64,000 nt of DNA, taken from contig OY829661.1 of NCBI GenBank assembly GCA_963691815.1, positions 24,907,500-24,971,499 of the forward strand, given 5' to 3'. This document shows positions 23,995-36,100 of the stretch, in pieces (positions within the stretch are counted from its first letter, which is position 1; each line of letters opens with the position of its first letter). This DNA comes from Echiichthys vipera. Lineage: Eukaryota; Chordata; Actinopteri; Perciformes; Trachinidae. A model generated the notes under the pieces. It did not search any database, was not told the origin of the DNA, and was given only the letters and a program-made list of their open reading frames with translations. The position numbers were made by a program, and so were the translations under genes.

Positions 23995-26900
23995 ACAATC
24001 TCAACACACACAAAAGGGGGTTTATGTGTTTTTGAAGAGCGTCTTTACCATCTAAAGATACAAAAAGCGTCCTTTGCACTTGACTTTGCAATGAGAGCTT
24101 GTTAAAGAGCAGTTTAAGCTCTCCACCACCCAATTTTCAAATAAATATAACCCCAGCTGTGGCACTACACCCACCTTGGGACAAGTGGGTTCATTTAGAT
24201 TCTCACTGAAGATGACCAAACAGCCATTTGCAATGAAAATACAGCATAATATGTCTTTGCGGAAATAATAATAATAATAAATGTACTTATTTTTGTATGT
24301 TAACTGTGGTATCATAGTTTTCTCATTCTCTTTGGCTCAATTTTTAATTGAGAAATGTTGTTTTTAAAACAATAAGTCCAAATGAATTGAACATTTACTT
24401 AGTTGTTCACAACAGATTTCAATTTATTTTTTATTCATGCAAATTAGACGTATTTTGGCACTTGTGCAAAAGTTCAATTGTCTACAATTTGCACAGTAAT
24501 CACTTCTGTGGTCTGATTCTATTGCACCCAAATACTGTATACTGTTATTGCATGTAATATAAACCACAACATGCCAGTAAGCTGTACAATTTTGTATATG
24601 TGAGTTCATGTGTATAGATATGAATTATGCATATATCCCCATGTATAGTTATATAACCACATACATTATTAAAATGCTTCAGGGGCTAAAATGACTGGGT
24701 TTCATTTTTCAGTTTGTTTACTTGAGCCTTGTGAAGATTCTCTCGGCTGTAGTACGCTAAGTGTCCAATAAAATCAAGCCCAACCTATAAAGCACACATG
24801 CATTCATTGCTTTATTGCTAACATCTGTACACCCCCAGCAATAAACGCTCACTGAGAACTTATGGTAACTAGCACATTTTGTGCTCTAACTAATTGTACA
24901 CTTAACTCTTATGTATTATTACTCAGATCCTCTTTAGTACCACAACTTAAGCAAAATATTAAACACGCCGCGCATCATCATCATCAGGGTAGCGAGTCGG
25001 TTTGTGGCATTATCCGCTGTTTTGGTGTCGTTTTACATTAAACATAGCTTCATTTAATTATTCATGATTCAAAAATTAAATATGTAATTTATAAGTGTTG
25101 CAAATTAGTGTTTTTTTTCCACCCGGCTCCCAAATGAGCATTTGTAGACCCGTGTTTCCAATCACGGAAACATCAGAGATCAGAAGCGGGGGGGGGTGTT
25201 TTGCCCCACAGATTGAGGCATATTTTTACAAGGCTGGCATTATGGGTCACCACAGCAACAGCTCTCAGCAGGGCATAATAAAGTTAATTTTGATAACGCA
25301 GCAGGATACAGGAAAAGCTTTAATCTTTGTCCCTGTTCTCCTGAAACTGCATAAAAACCCAACATGCCCTCCCCTCTTTAAACTGTATGTTGCAGCCTGC
25401 TTTACAGTGCAAATACGGTACAGTAGCTGCACAGCAATCAGTTCCTTTTACTTATTTCCCTGCAATCACGTCCTTGGTCGCTATGACAACCGCTCACCCA
25501 GTTCCCAAAAGAATAAATCTGCAATGAACACTTTTTTATGGTCATTAAGAGAAACCACGCTGTTTACCTTCCTTGACTGATCCACAAGAGAGGTGTAAAA
25601 TTAGCACCATTCACAAGCAAAATGCTGGTAATGGATGCAAGTGGCTGGTAGTCTTGCTTTACTCACCAGCCCAAAAAAACAAATGGTAATCTATTGAGTG
25701 GCTGGTAAAAAATGTAACATTCACTGGCCATTTGGACAAAGTTTCCACCCTGTCCACAGTACGACATACCTAATAATCGCTACCCTCTTATGTGATTCAG
25801 TGCATCACTGGCCATAGCTACAGTACTAGTAGCTACTGTAGATGCTGTTTTAACAGCATTTTAAAGTGATCTCTGTTACTTTCATGAGCAGTATGACTGG
25901 TAGAGACTTCCAGGCCACCATAGCTCTGTACAGAACAAAAACAAACAAAATGGGAATGCAATCCGTCATACAGTAATTTTTGTCACAAGTGTATATCTTA
26001 AATGGGCGGCAGTAGCTCAGTCCATAGGTGACTTGGCTGGGAACCGTAGGGTTGCTGGTTCAAGTCCCTGTGTGGACCATGTATGGAGCGTGTCAGTTCA
26101 TCTCCTGGGCACTGCCGGGGTGCTGTTGAGCAAGGCACCGAATCCCCAACTGCTCGGGCCGCCGATCACTGGCAACCCCCTCGCTCTAACATCTCTCCTT
26201 AATTGCATGTATATAGGTCCTGTCTGTGCATGTGTGTGTATTTCGGGCCTGTGTGTGTGTTACATGATTAATAATAAATGTCCCCCTTGCGGGATTAATA
26301 AAGTTATTCTTCTTCACACACACTCACACACACGTATGTATATTGAAATATAAATATTAAGATTATAAACTATCATAGTACTTAAAAGCAATACGTCCGA
26401 TCATCCCAGCATTTGATTTAAAACCCTATTACATCCATTTAAAGCATATTGCTGAGCCCACCTGTTCTGTGCCAGTTGCCACTTTTAATTGATTCATTGG
26501 TTCAGTGCCATCGCTGTTTCCATGGTATTGATGCACAAGTACTCCTAGTTGGATAAAAACTTGTCATGACACGTTTTCAGTTAAATTGTCGTTGATAAAG
26601 GCAGTCTAGTTTAAAGTATCCACCCCCGCATACAGTGCATAATTGCTGCTTGAATATATCTAATTGTTGACTGTTTGTTGCGTTTTCTCTGTGTGTGTCT
26701 TTCAGCGAACCCCCTGCTTATTAATTCATCACTGCAACCTGATCTGACAGTGTCGCGTACCTACACCAGCCCCATGTGTTTTCAGGACTCTATTGACAAG
26801 GAGCTGATGGCCGAGCGCTCACTCCTCGACCCGCTGCCTGATCTCAAGGTCAAAGGTCAGCGAAAAGAAGTGTTTAAAAAGACCCTGTGTGTGGTGCTCA

Positions 26901-29900
26901 GCTCCTTTTGGAAGGAAAGAATTACAGAGCATTTCCGCTGCTGCAGTCGGAAGGGATAATCCATCTTGCTTTGAACCTGCTTTGAGGCAATCTCTGAGAA
27001 AGCTGTCATACAAAGAAAAATGGTCATCACCTTGAAGGGCATCACAAATTGACCATTCGCTAAGCCACGTCCTCCTTAGTTACTGTTGCTATGCCTGTCA
27101 AGCTTTCCATTCTTGCACGGAAACATATGCAGTTTCAGTCCTAGTGTCGGTTTTGCTGCCTGAAATATCAACTGTTGCTGGCAGATTTTATCGGTTACAG
27201 CTAAATTACTAATTTAGCTTACATAAACTCCATGAGCTGGATTTAAAAACCCTCTCTCCAGATTACCGTTTAATGTCTCCAGCAGCTTTGAGGATGAGGA
27301 GAATCAATGTTCTTGGCAAATATAACATACCCACGGATAATGCTAGCCAAATGCCGGTTGGCCTTGGCAGTAATGCTCAGTTACCACTCTAGATAGTAAG
27401 CGAGATAGCCAGACCTGCTACATTATACACACTGTTTAATCCCTGAAAGACCCCAGGACCTCCTGCAGGCGGTCGTTGTGTCCAAGATCTAAAATCAAAA
27501 CCGTTATAACCTAGAGCGAGAGCTTTTTGCAGCATTGGAAAAGTAAGCATTTCACAGCGTACATGTGTAGTGGACCAGGGTGACCCGCCCTGTTCTGCCC
27601 CAGGAGGGACAGCAGTCATCCGTTATGATGAAAAACACCTCCATGAAGCACTGTAGTTGGTTGACTGGATTGACTCGCGTCTACAATTAAGTCCAAACCC
27701 AGTGCCACCAGTCAAGATCGCTGCCTTTAGAACGGCCAGAATCCACTTTTTGGCGTCTAATCTTTGTCCTTGGATCGTCAACTGTCTCAATTCATGTTTA
27801 AGAAAATGGTGCTCCAGAGTGTTTTATGTAGTTATTGTTTTAAACATGTTATTGTTGTGAACATGCACTACACGCAGATCCTTTTCATAAGGCTTCTGTC
27901 TTTCTTGTCATCATGTTGTGTGTTACGTGTTATCCAGTGCAACATGGCCTGACAACTCGCAGTGGTTCCAGAGTGTTAGCCCGTAATGGCCGCTGGAGAT
28001 CATCCCGCATACATGATCATGTAGAAAACAATCTTAAATGAAAACCATAATAGCAAGAGCATTAATTTTTTGAAACAGAAAGCTAAGGCTTCTGTCATTC
28101 GCATCATCATGTTGTACATTCGTCGTCACACGTAATGACGTTACGTGACATTCGGTGCAAAATTAGGCTTCTACCAAAACGCCTTTACACAAAAATGAGC
28201 GTATCGCAAAAACTAAAAAGGTACATCGTTCAAATAACGTCGAGAGTGTTAAGAAATATTGAGTTCATGTGTCTACATTTAGAAATGTTTTGGATCAATA
28301 GGTTTTGTGTGTTTATTTGGTAAAATTTGATGAAATGTCTAAATGTATTTTTTTTATTTATGACTTAATACTTTAATACTTTTATTAATTATTATTGTTT
28401 AGTGACCTACATAACCTTTTAGCTTAGGTTTTACAGATTTTAGGGATATGAAGCGTTTGAAGATGACATCACTATAAGCCAAATTACCAATGTAAGCAGT
28501 GGCGGACTGAGTTCAAATTGTTAAAGAACCAGTGTGTCCGATTTAGTGGCATCTAGTGGGGAAGTTGCAGATTGCAACCAATTGATAACCCCTTCTCCAA
28601 CACCTGTCTTTCCAACTGTGTAGTAGAACCTACGGTGGCCTTCAGGTAACGCAAAAGGCCCTCTCCAGAGCCAATGGTTGGTTTGTCTGTTGTGGGCTGC
28701 TTTAAACACATGGCAGGCTCCATGGAAGAGGATGCGCTCCTTGTGTAGATACGAACAGATCATGCTAGGCTAACAAAGAAGCAACGGTTCTTAAAACATA
28801 ATTATAAATATTCTATTCCATTTCTGCCAATAAATCCCCCTAAAACCCTACACATTGAACCTTTAGATGCTGAATACCCATCTTACCACAGCCCCGTGCA
28901 CTCTGCAGACCATACAGAGTTTGTTTACCTGCAGTAACACAGTCACTGTTGTTTCATTGTATCTCTAGGGGTGGCAGAGAGGGCAGAGTACCATGTCATG
29001 TCCCACCCTCAGACATTTCCAAGGGGCCTGGCTCCAGACTATAGAGGAGTTGCAGTTGGGACGACGCTGGGCAGAAGAGGCAAAAACCTCTTTACTCCGC
29101 AAGTCTCTTTGACTCTCAGCAGGCCTCTCCACAAAGCAACCGCCGTGTTCGGTCATGCTGGAGGCAGGCTGGTGGTACCTAACACAGGTGAGCCCGTTGC
29201 GGGGAAATTTCTTTTTCGATAGCGTTCCTGTGTGTACACTGAATTTCCTTCACCATAAAACTAGACGAGCTGAAATCTATAACTTTCCACACTGGTACAT
29301 GGAATTTAGTATTGCATTTTTAAGTTGTTTGACCTTGTTAGTGTCTCCAGCGAATATGCGGTTAATGTCTTTGATCCACAGTAATATGAACATGAACGTA
29401 ATACTCACTGAAGTGAGGAAGTTAGACTGGTGTTTCTAACCGACCGCTGCGTCCTAAGGGTCATCGTTTCTCAGCGTACGGAAAGTTTTCTCACCGCTCT
29501 TAATGTATAATTCTTTGTGTTTCACAGGTAATTTAATTCAAAAAGCATGTTCAGCTCAAACATTTGAAAGAACACACCGTACACTATGGAGAAAATGTTA
29601 ACGAGTGTGCTTAATGTAAACCTGATATGCTCAGTCTACCACATTATCCAGGCAGCTCTTTCCCGTGGCCTACATTCATCATCTTGTCCCTTGAGGGCCT
29701 TTATCAACTGCAGTGTAGATTGGCAGTAATTGTTTATCATACAGTAGAATATTGTGTAAGTGTGCGTGTACCTAAGAAACAGTGTGTGTTTCGTGACAAA
29801 GAGACTGCTGGCAGCATTGATTCATGAGCCCTCTGGGACATGCTTCCTTCACCTTTTCCTGGTGCCATCACCTCTCTGACTGTCACCTTCAGTAAAGAGA

Positions 29901-32900
29901 CCTGACAGCCGGGCAGGTGTGTGTGTGTGTGTGTGTGTGTCGTGTATGCAGTCTGGCTGTGCGTTGATCCCTTTTTGCACGTCTGCTTCTCTGCAGGTAT
30001 TAGTCTGTTGGTGCCTCATGGGGGGATCGTAGAAGACACTACCTGGGAAATGTACATGATCATCAACCAGGAGGACAGCAGGTGAGGGACTCTCAGTGAG
30101 GCGGCGCAGGCTGCTTCTAAGGCTGCTCTCTTTTAATCTTTCAACCCATCGCACCGCATCGCCCATCCCTCTTCATGCCACATCGTCTCCTCCTCTCTTC
30201 GTGAACATGCACTACACGCAGATCCTTTCATACGGACAATACGCAGTCCCGTGTACAGTGCTGTAAACTTACACACATACAGATGCAAACATATTTCGAC
30301 CCAGCATGGGGTCCTTGCTCATCTTGCAGTCACTACAGGGGAGGACATGATGTGTCATAACTACATGGTAGCTGGAGACAGTTAGCATTACTGCCTAAAG
30401 CAGCTGTCTCAGCAGCGATAGATGCACGTTGGTAGCCTGTTCTGTGTTTGTAGACATAGCGGTGACAATATCTCTATCCACCGTGACTTGTTCAAGTGGT
30501 AAATATTGTGAACTTTATATAAAGTCAGGACGATAGGGGGTATTGATTTGGGTTTTGGGTTCAGTCGAACGTGATATGCTACAAAGTTTAGATGACTGTT
30601 GCCTGCCAGCACAAGTCTATTTCTGCAACTTTGCCGTTGAGATTTTCACAAAGCTATTACTTGAGGTGAAAATGACAGGACAGATAAGAGCCATTTGAAA
30701 AGGGGTGTAATACCTTTGACTTCTTCGCTACAGAGCCTCCAAAGGTATCTGACAACCAGGAGTCAGCTTTTGGACATGTTCCTGATTTCTAGCAGACAGT
30801 ATCAATGTGTCAGCATGCCTGTGTGAAACCCTGCTAGCGAGATATCGCCTTGACAACACGGCTAACCGCCTGCGTCTCAATAAAAATTCTATTTCTACCG
30901 AGTGAGAATCAAATGTGACATTTAGTTCCATCTGAAATTCATCTGTGATTTCACCTCACTTCCATCTATGCATTAAGTGCCGGAGGTCGTCTGGGTAAAG
31001 ATACAGCTCAAAGGTCACTAATAGGTTGTGGCTCTGAGCTTGGTTAATGCACTAGTTATACATTCGCCTGCCTAAAGTCTCCCCGACTCAGCCAAGCTGC
31101 TGCCCTTCAGGCTGCTGCTTTGCTCTGATAAGCCTGATGCTGTTTACTTCTCTGACGAAGCTGCAGGAGCCGTGCACCGCTGAGCTGTCAGTCAAAGCCT
31201 ATCTTCTGACAGCCGCACAGTCCAGGGGAGAAATTGGATCCTTTCTTCCCATTCAAACTCAGCCATCTACATAAGACGCTGCTTTGCTCTGCGAAGAATA
31301 GGAATCGATCAGCTCTGGCTCGGTTTCAGGTGTTCGCAAGAGCTTTCACTGGTCCTCGGGGCTTTACGAGGGTTGTTTTGTGTGTGATCTCCTGCAGCTC
31401 AGCAGGGGACAGTGGGTAGTCCAAGGACAGCATCATAGTGTGGGACAAAATACGCCTGACGGGATGTGACTCACGGAAGTTTGAGTCAATGAGTTGAGCA
31501 GTATCAGACTCATTTTTTAAACATACTGTGCGGGGAGCCACTGATTGCTCTGTAGTGTCAGTCATGCTTGCCTCACACTAGGCTCCCTTTTGAATTTTTG
31601 GCTGGTGGGTGTTTTTGATGTCATGTTATTTGTACTGTCCTGAGTTGACCGACTTGTGTTCGCTGCAGGTTGCACTGGCTACTTGGCTAACATTAAATGC
31701 TAACAGTAGCTATTGATTGTCCCGGGATGACGACTATTAACATTTGATGAGATGGTAATGAATTAAACAGCTGTCAAAAGCACTGAGGCTGTTCACATCA
31801 TGCTCTGTGGGTTCTACACCGAGTAACAGGGATACTGTTTAAGAGGATATTTTTTAAATTAATTTTTCATTGCTGTGAGCACCACAAATTAAATTTCAAA
31901 CAGCTCCATGATGAGCTGCGTTACTAGATACCACAAGAGTGTTCTTGTTTGTTTGTTTGTTTAACTAGTATAGTGCGTCCCGTATTGCCGCTTCCAGCTT
32001 TTTCAAGAACATGACACCTGCCATAACATAGTTATGTCCCCTTGCAATGTCAGAGTTTACACGTCATTTGCTAACAGCTAGCTATTTGGGACAAGAGTAT
32101 TTCCTGGAACAAAGTGTTCATTACGAAAGTTAAGCTTGAAATGTATCACCTCCGGGTCACTTGCTCTTTATCTGTTTTTGAACATACTGTAGCGAGCGAT
32201 GGCGAGCGAGCTATACACACCGTGCCGTTTGGTGTTGTAGTAGTCAATAGGGGTCCCATCTCAAAATACTACACAGTGTGTAAATACCGCACTATTGACA
32301 TGAAGTCCCGTAGATCTCAAGAGCTCACACTGAACACTGCACTTCCTTAGGTCCTCGGCGATACACCCGCCAAGTGTGAAGTCGATTGGACGAACAGTTG
32401 TCAAGAGAATCGAAAGACAGACAGACAGAAAGAATTTGACTCCTTCTATTGTTGTTTAATTTTAGTGAACTGCCCCTTTAACTAAACATATTAACTCATT
32501 TATATCATTCCAACTCTGAAGCACAGTTTTATGGCTGTATTTTAATTTAGCTAGACCCTGATCCCGTATTTCTGTGAGCCCTTAAAAGACAGACTGTATA
32601 ATGAGGGACAGTTAAAATGTTATTTATAATTGAGGGCTGAGCAATGAATGTTACGCTGGATGCTTCTGCGTGAGAAAGCGAAAGAGGCGTGATTTGTGTT
32701 CGGCACATATGAGAGAAGACTAATAACCCCAATCTATTATCTACACTTGAACCAGCATCCTGGAGTGATATTTCTTTGTTCTCATAACAACAACCAGAGA
32801 CGCTAAATAACCATCTTTAATCTTTGCTCACAGGCAATCTGGCTAATTAGCATCGTCTCAGCAGCAGGTAACCTTGGTTTTTTTCTGAGCCTGGGGGCTG

Positions 32901-33102
32901 ATTTGCAGCGAAGTGTAGCTGCGGGGGCCACGGTGCTGTCAGTAGGTGTGGTTTTATTTTCAGACAGCAGATCATAACCTCTTTTATTTTGTTGATTGGT
33001 AACAGTGTAAGTTTTCAGCACACTGCGAAAGAAACTATTAAGTGAAAAGGAAAAGAGCCAAACAACCCCGACAACATACACACACACACACACACACACA
33101 TA

Positions 33103-33133
<31 letters not shown>

Positions 33134-36100
33134 GCACGCACACACACTCACTCACTCACACTCACTCACTCACTCGAGCACACACTCACACGCACACACA
33201 CTCACACGCACACACACATACACAAGCACACGCACACACATACACACGCACGCACGCACACACACACATACACGCACGCACTCACTCAGTCACTCGCACA
33301 CACACTCACACGCACATACACAAGCACACACACACACACAAACACACTCACTCACGCGCACACACACTCACACGCATATACACAGGCACACACAAACATA
33401 CACACACATACATACACACACAAACACACACACACACACACTCACTTACTCACTCACTCACTCGCACGCAGGAAAGCACACACACACACACTCACTCACT
33501 CACTCACTTACTCGCACACACAATCACACTCACTCACTTACAAGCACACAAAAACATACACACACATACATACACACACATACATACACACACACAAACA
33601 CACACACACTCATACATCTCCCCTCTCTTTCCCACGTCCATCTTATTCATAAAACAATAGTCATTCATCTTCCAGGTAATTATTGTAGGGACGGAAACTA
33701 AAACAAACTCCTGCAACAATCAAAGTGCTGTTTCTTAATTTTTCATAAATTCAAAAATAAGAAAACTACCAGGAGCTGTGTCCCATCCAACTGTGTATAC
33801 TAGTACACAATAGTCATTGTCTGAGCAGAAACAATAAGTTGTTTAGTTGGCTGGGAAAAAATGAATAGTCCACTATTTTGATGAACGACTGGTTGTTTCA
33901 TTTTTCTGGTAAAAAAATACCAAATATTTGCAGTTTCCAGCTTCTCAATTTTGAGGATTTGCTCCTTTTCTCCATTTCATATCACCACAAACTGATATAC
34001 AGCAAAATTCTCTATAAAAGCTTTGTTAACAATTTAGTTTTGTCAGATTGGGTTAGGGCAGAGCTATGGAAAATGAAACCATAGCCCATAACATCTTAGC
34101 CCTTCTTACCCTCAAGTGTGCACAAACCACAGGTCATGAACTTTCATTTAAAATACAAAAACGTGAAATTATCAGTTATGGTATCAGCTGGAAATCAAAT
34201 CCATATTGTGCATCCCTAATCAAACTATTTATTGTGAAATAAATTGTAATTACGATGGAATTGGGACACAGCTATTGCCTCGGTCATACACAGTCAGTTG
34301 GTTTAGTGTTTGCGTGTCAACATGAGAAGTGCGACCTATAAAAATTCTGCCCTCGACATCTAACTCATTCTCACGCTGTTGCTGTGTCCTGTGTTCGTGT
34401 GCATACATGTGTGGGTCCACGCACACTTCACACACTTGTGATGCATCTGTGCCTGCATGTCAGGGTTTGTCCCTGCCGCACTTGTATTAATGGTGTTGAA
34501 AAATATCCATGCTGCTCCAGTGACAACAGCACCAATATCGTGTCCTGTAGATGCGAGGTGTCCAGCCGGGCCAGCTGCATGACTGATGGTGGTCCCATTG
34601 ATTGCTCTCAGTCTTCAGGGCTTCCAGCCAAGATTGGGCCCCTGGCCAAGAGCAGCTTGGCCCAGCTAATCTGTCACCGGGCCGGCCAGAGCAGGCTTCA
34701 TAAGCCCCATCGACCCACAAAGCTTACACTCTGTGTGCTAAAGCCTGTCCTCCCTAGCCTCACTGTCCATTAGTCTTGGTGCTTTAATCTTCCTCTATCT
34801 GTGTGTCTGTGTGTCAGCTAGTCAGGGATTGATTCATTATGAGTGTCCAAGGATTTGAGTTTACTTTGTTCATAAGCAAAGGGTCAGACCCCGCTATCTG
34901 AATACTTGTTTAAACAATCATTCATTAGTCGTGATGTTCATGTCTTCACTTTCATACGCTCTTTGAACTCAGTGATTTTCTTTGCTGCATTGAAATGCAG
35001 TCTGTGGTATCATGATGTGTGTTGTTTCAGTACATTCCTTTACTGTACCTCTGTGTGTGTACAGTACGGTGTCTGAGGACGGGCCGGAGATCTTTTTGAG
35101 CCCCGCGGTCACGTACGGCCCACCAGGGCTTGACCTTTCCTGTCCAATAGCCATGACCATAGCCCATTGTGCGGAGGTGGCTGCTGATAATTGGACCATC
35201 CGGCTGAAGAGACACATGCAGGACAACAAGTGGGAGGTGAGTATTTTTCTATTCGACATCAGCTGTTATCGGTTCTGTAACATCAGTGCAGAATGTTAAC
35301 AAGTGCAAACACGCAACTTTCCGCAGCACCCTGAATATCAAAACTCTCGGATAGAACCGCTGTCACTTAGTTTGACGAAAGTTTTCATCCCGCAGTGTAG
35401 TCATGCAAGTACGGGGCTGATTTCAGGGTTGCCAGCTCCGATTCGTCATTCTGTATAAAAAACTTCTGCCTTTCAAGCGCCACCTCATGCTGTCACACAT
35501 CCAAAAGAAATGTCAGACCAAATGCAAATGACGGCTATTAGTCATCCAAACACTCATGACTTTTCCCAGTTTAATGATAATGGTATTTCAAAGCATAACT
35601 CTTTCATGGAATTGTGAATAATGCATCGCAGCTGTTCATAAAATAAAGCACAACAAGCACAATTTACGTTAGAAGGAGGAAAAAAGAAGCGCAATCATGT
35701 TTGTACACACTGCACATGGCTCCTGTTTGTCTTTTGTTATTAATTATATGGCGAAACAGGCACCAGGGAATATGCATCATCTCAGTTATTCTTTCAAATA
35801 ATTATTGTACCAGGACCACTGTGACTGATTTGCATTCACGCGAATTGTAGAAAATACCATTTATCAAATCGATTTAGCTACTTTAGCATTATTATTTCAT
35901 CTAAATCAAATAACCATTTGGGGAAACAAGTGTCAGGAAATCACTACTCCCCTTCTTCCATGGAAACAATGGTCCTGAATCTGCAAGAGCTGCTCATTAA
36001 AAGCCACAACAGAGGTAAGCTCTAGTTAAAATCGTGTCCCTGCGCTAGCTACATTGTACGGAAGGTGCAAACGGCCATGCTTGCGGACATTTTTTTATGT

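Larger units (their letters stand above)
22778..26705 (+). other. unc5d intron after the transmembrane exon
   Basis: About 3.9 kb with donor GTGAGC and acceptor TGTCTTTCAG. It carries a pogo-like element (23436-23952), a TA microsatellite and a SINE family 2 copy (26004-26315). An uninterrupted 161-codon frame at 25095-25580 has no recognisable similarity or splice context and is treated as chance. Confidence 0.85.

Noticed and set aside
25095..25580. 161-codon open frame in the intron after the transmembrane exon
   Set aside because: No recognisable domain, no splice-compatible ends for unc5d, and composition like the surrounding intron. A transcript would be needed to reconsider it.
26004..26080. 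Possible tRNA gene (A- and B-box-like sequence)
   Set aside because: It is the tRNA-derived head of SINE family 2. The same head occurs at 58424 and 63427 and no complete cloverleaf with an acceptor stem closes.
33042..33701. 219-codon open frame rich in Thr and His
   Set aside because: It is a read-through of the CA/ACTC repeat; both strands are open because of period-2 composition.
34384..34773. Cysteine-containing 129-codon frame upstream of a ZU5 exon
   Set aside because: The stretch CCSSDNSTNIVSCRCEVSS looked EGF-like at first, but the cysteine spacing fits no known module and it cannot join unc5d in frame.
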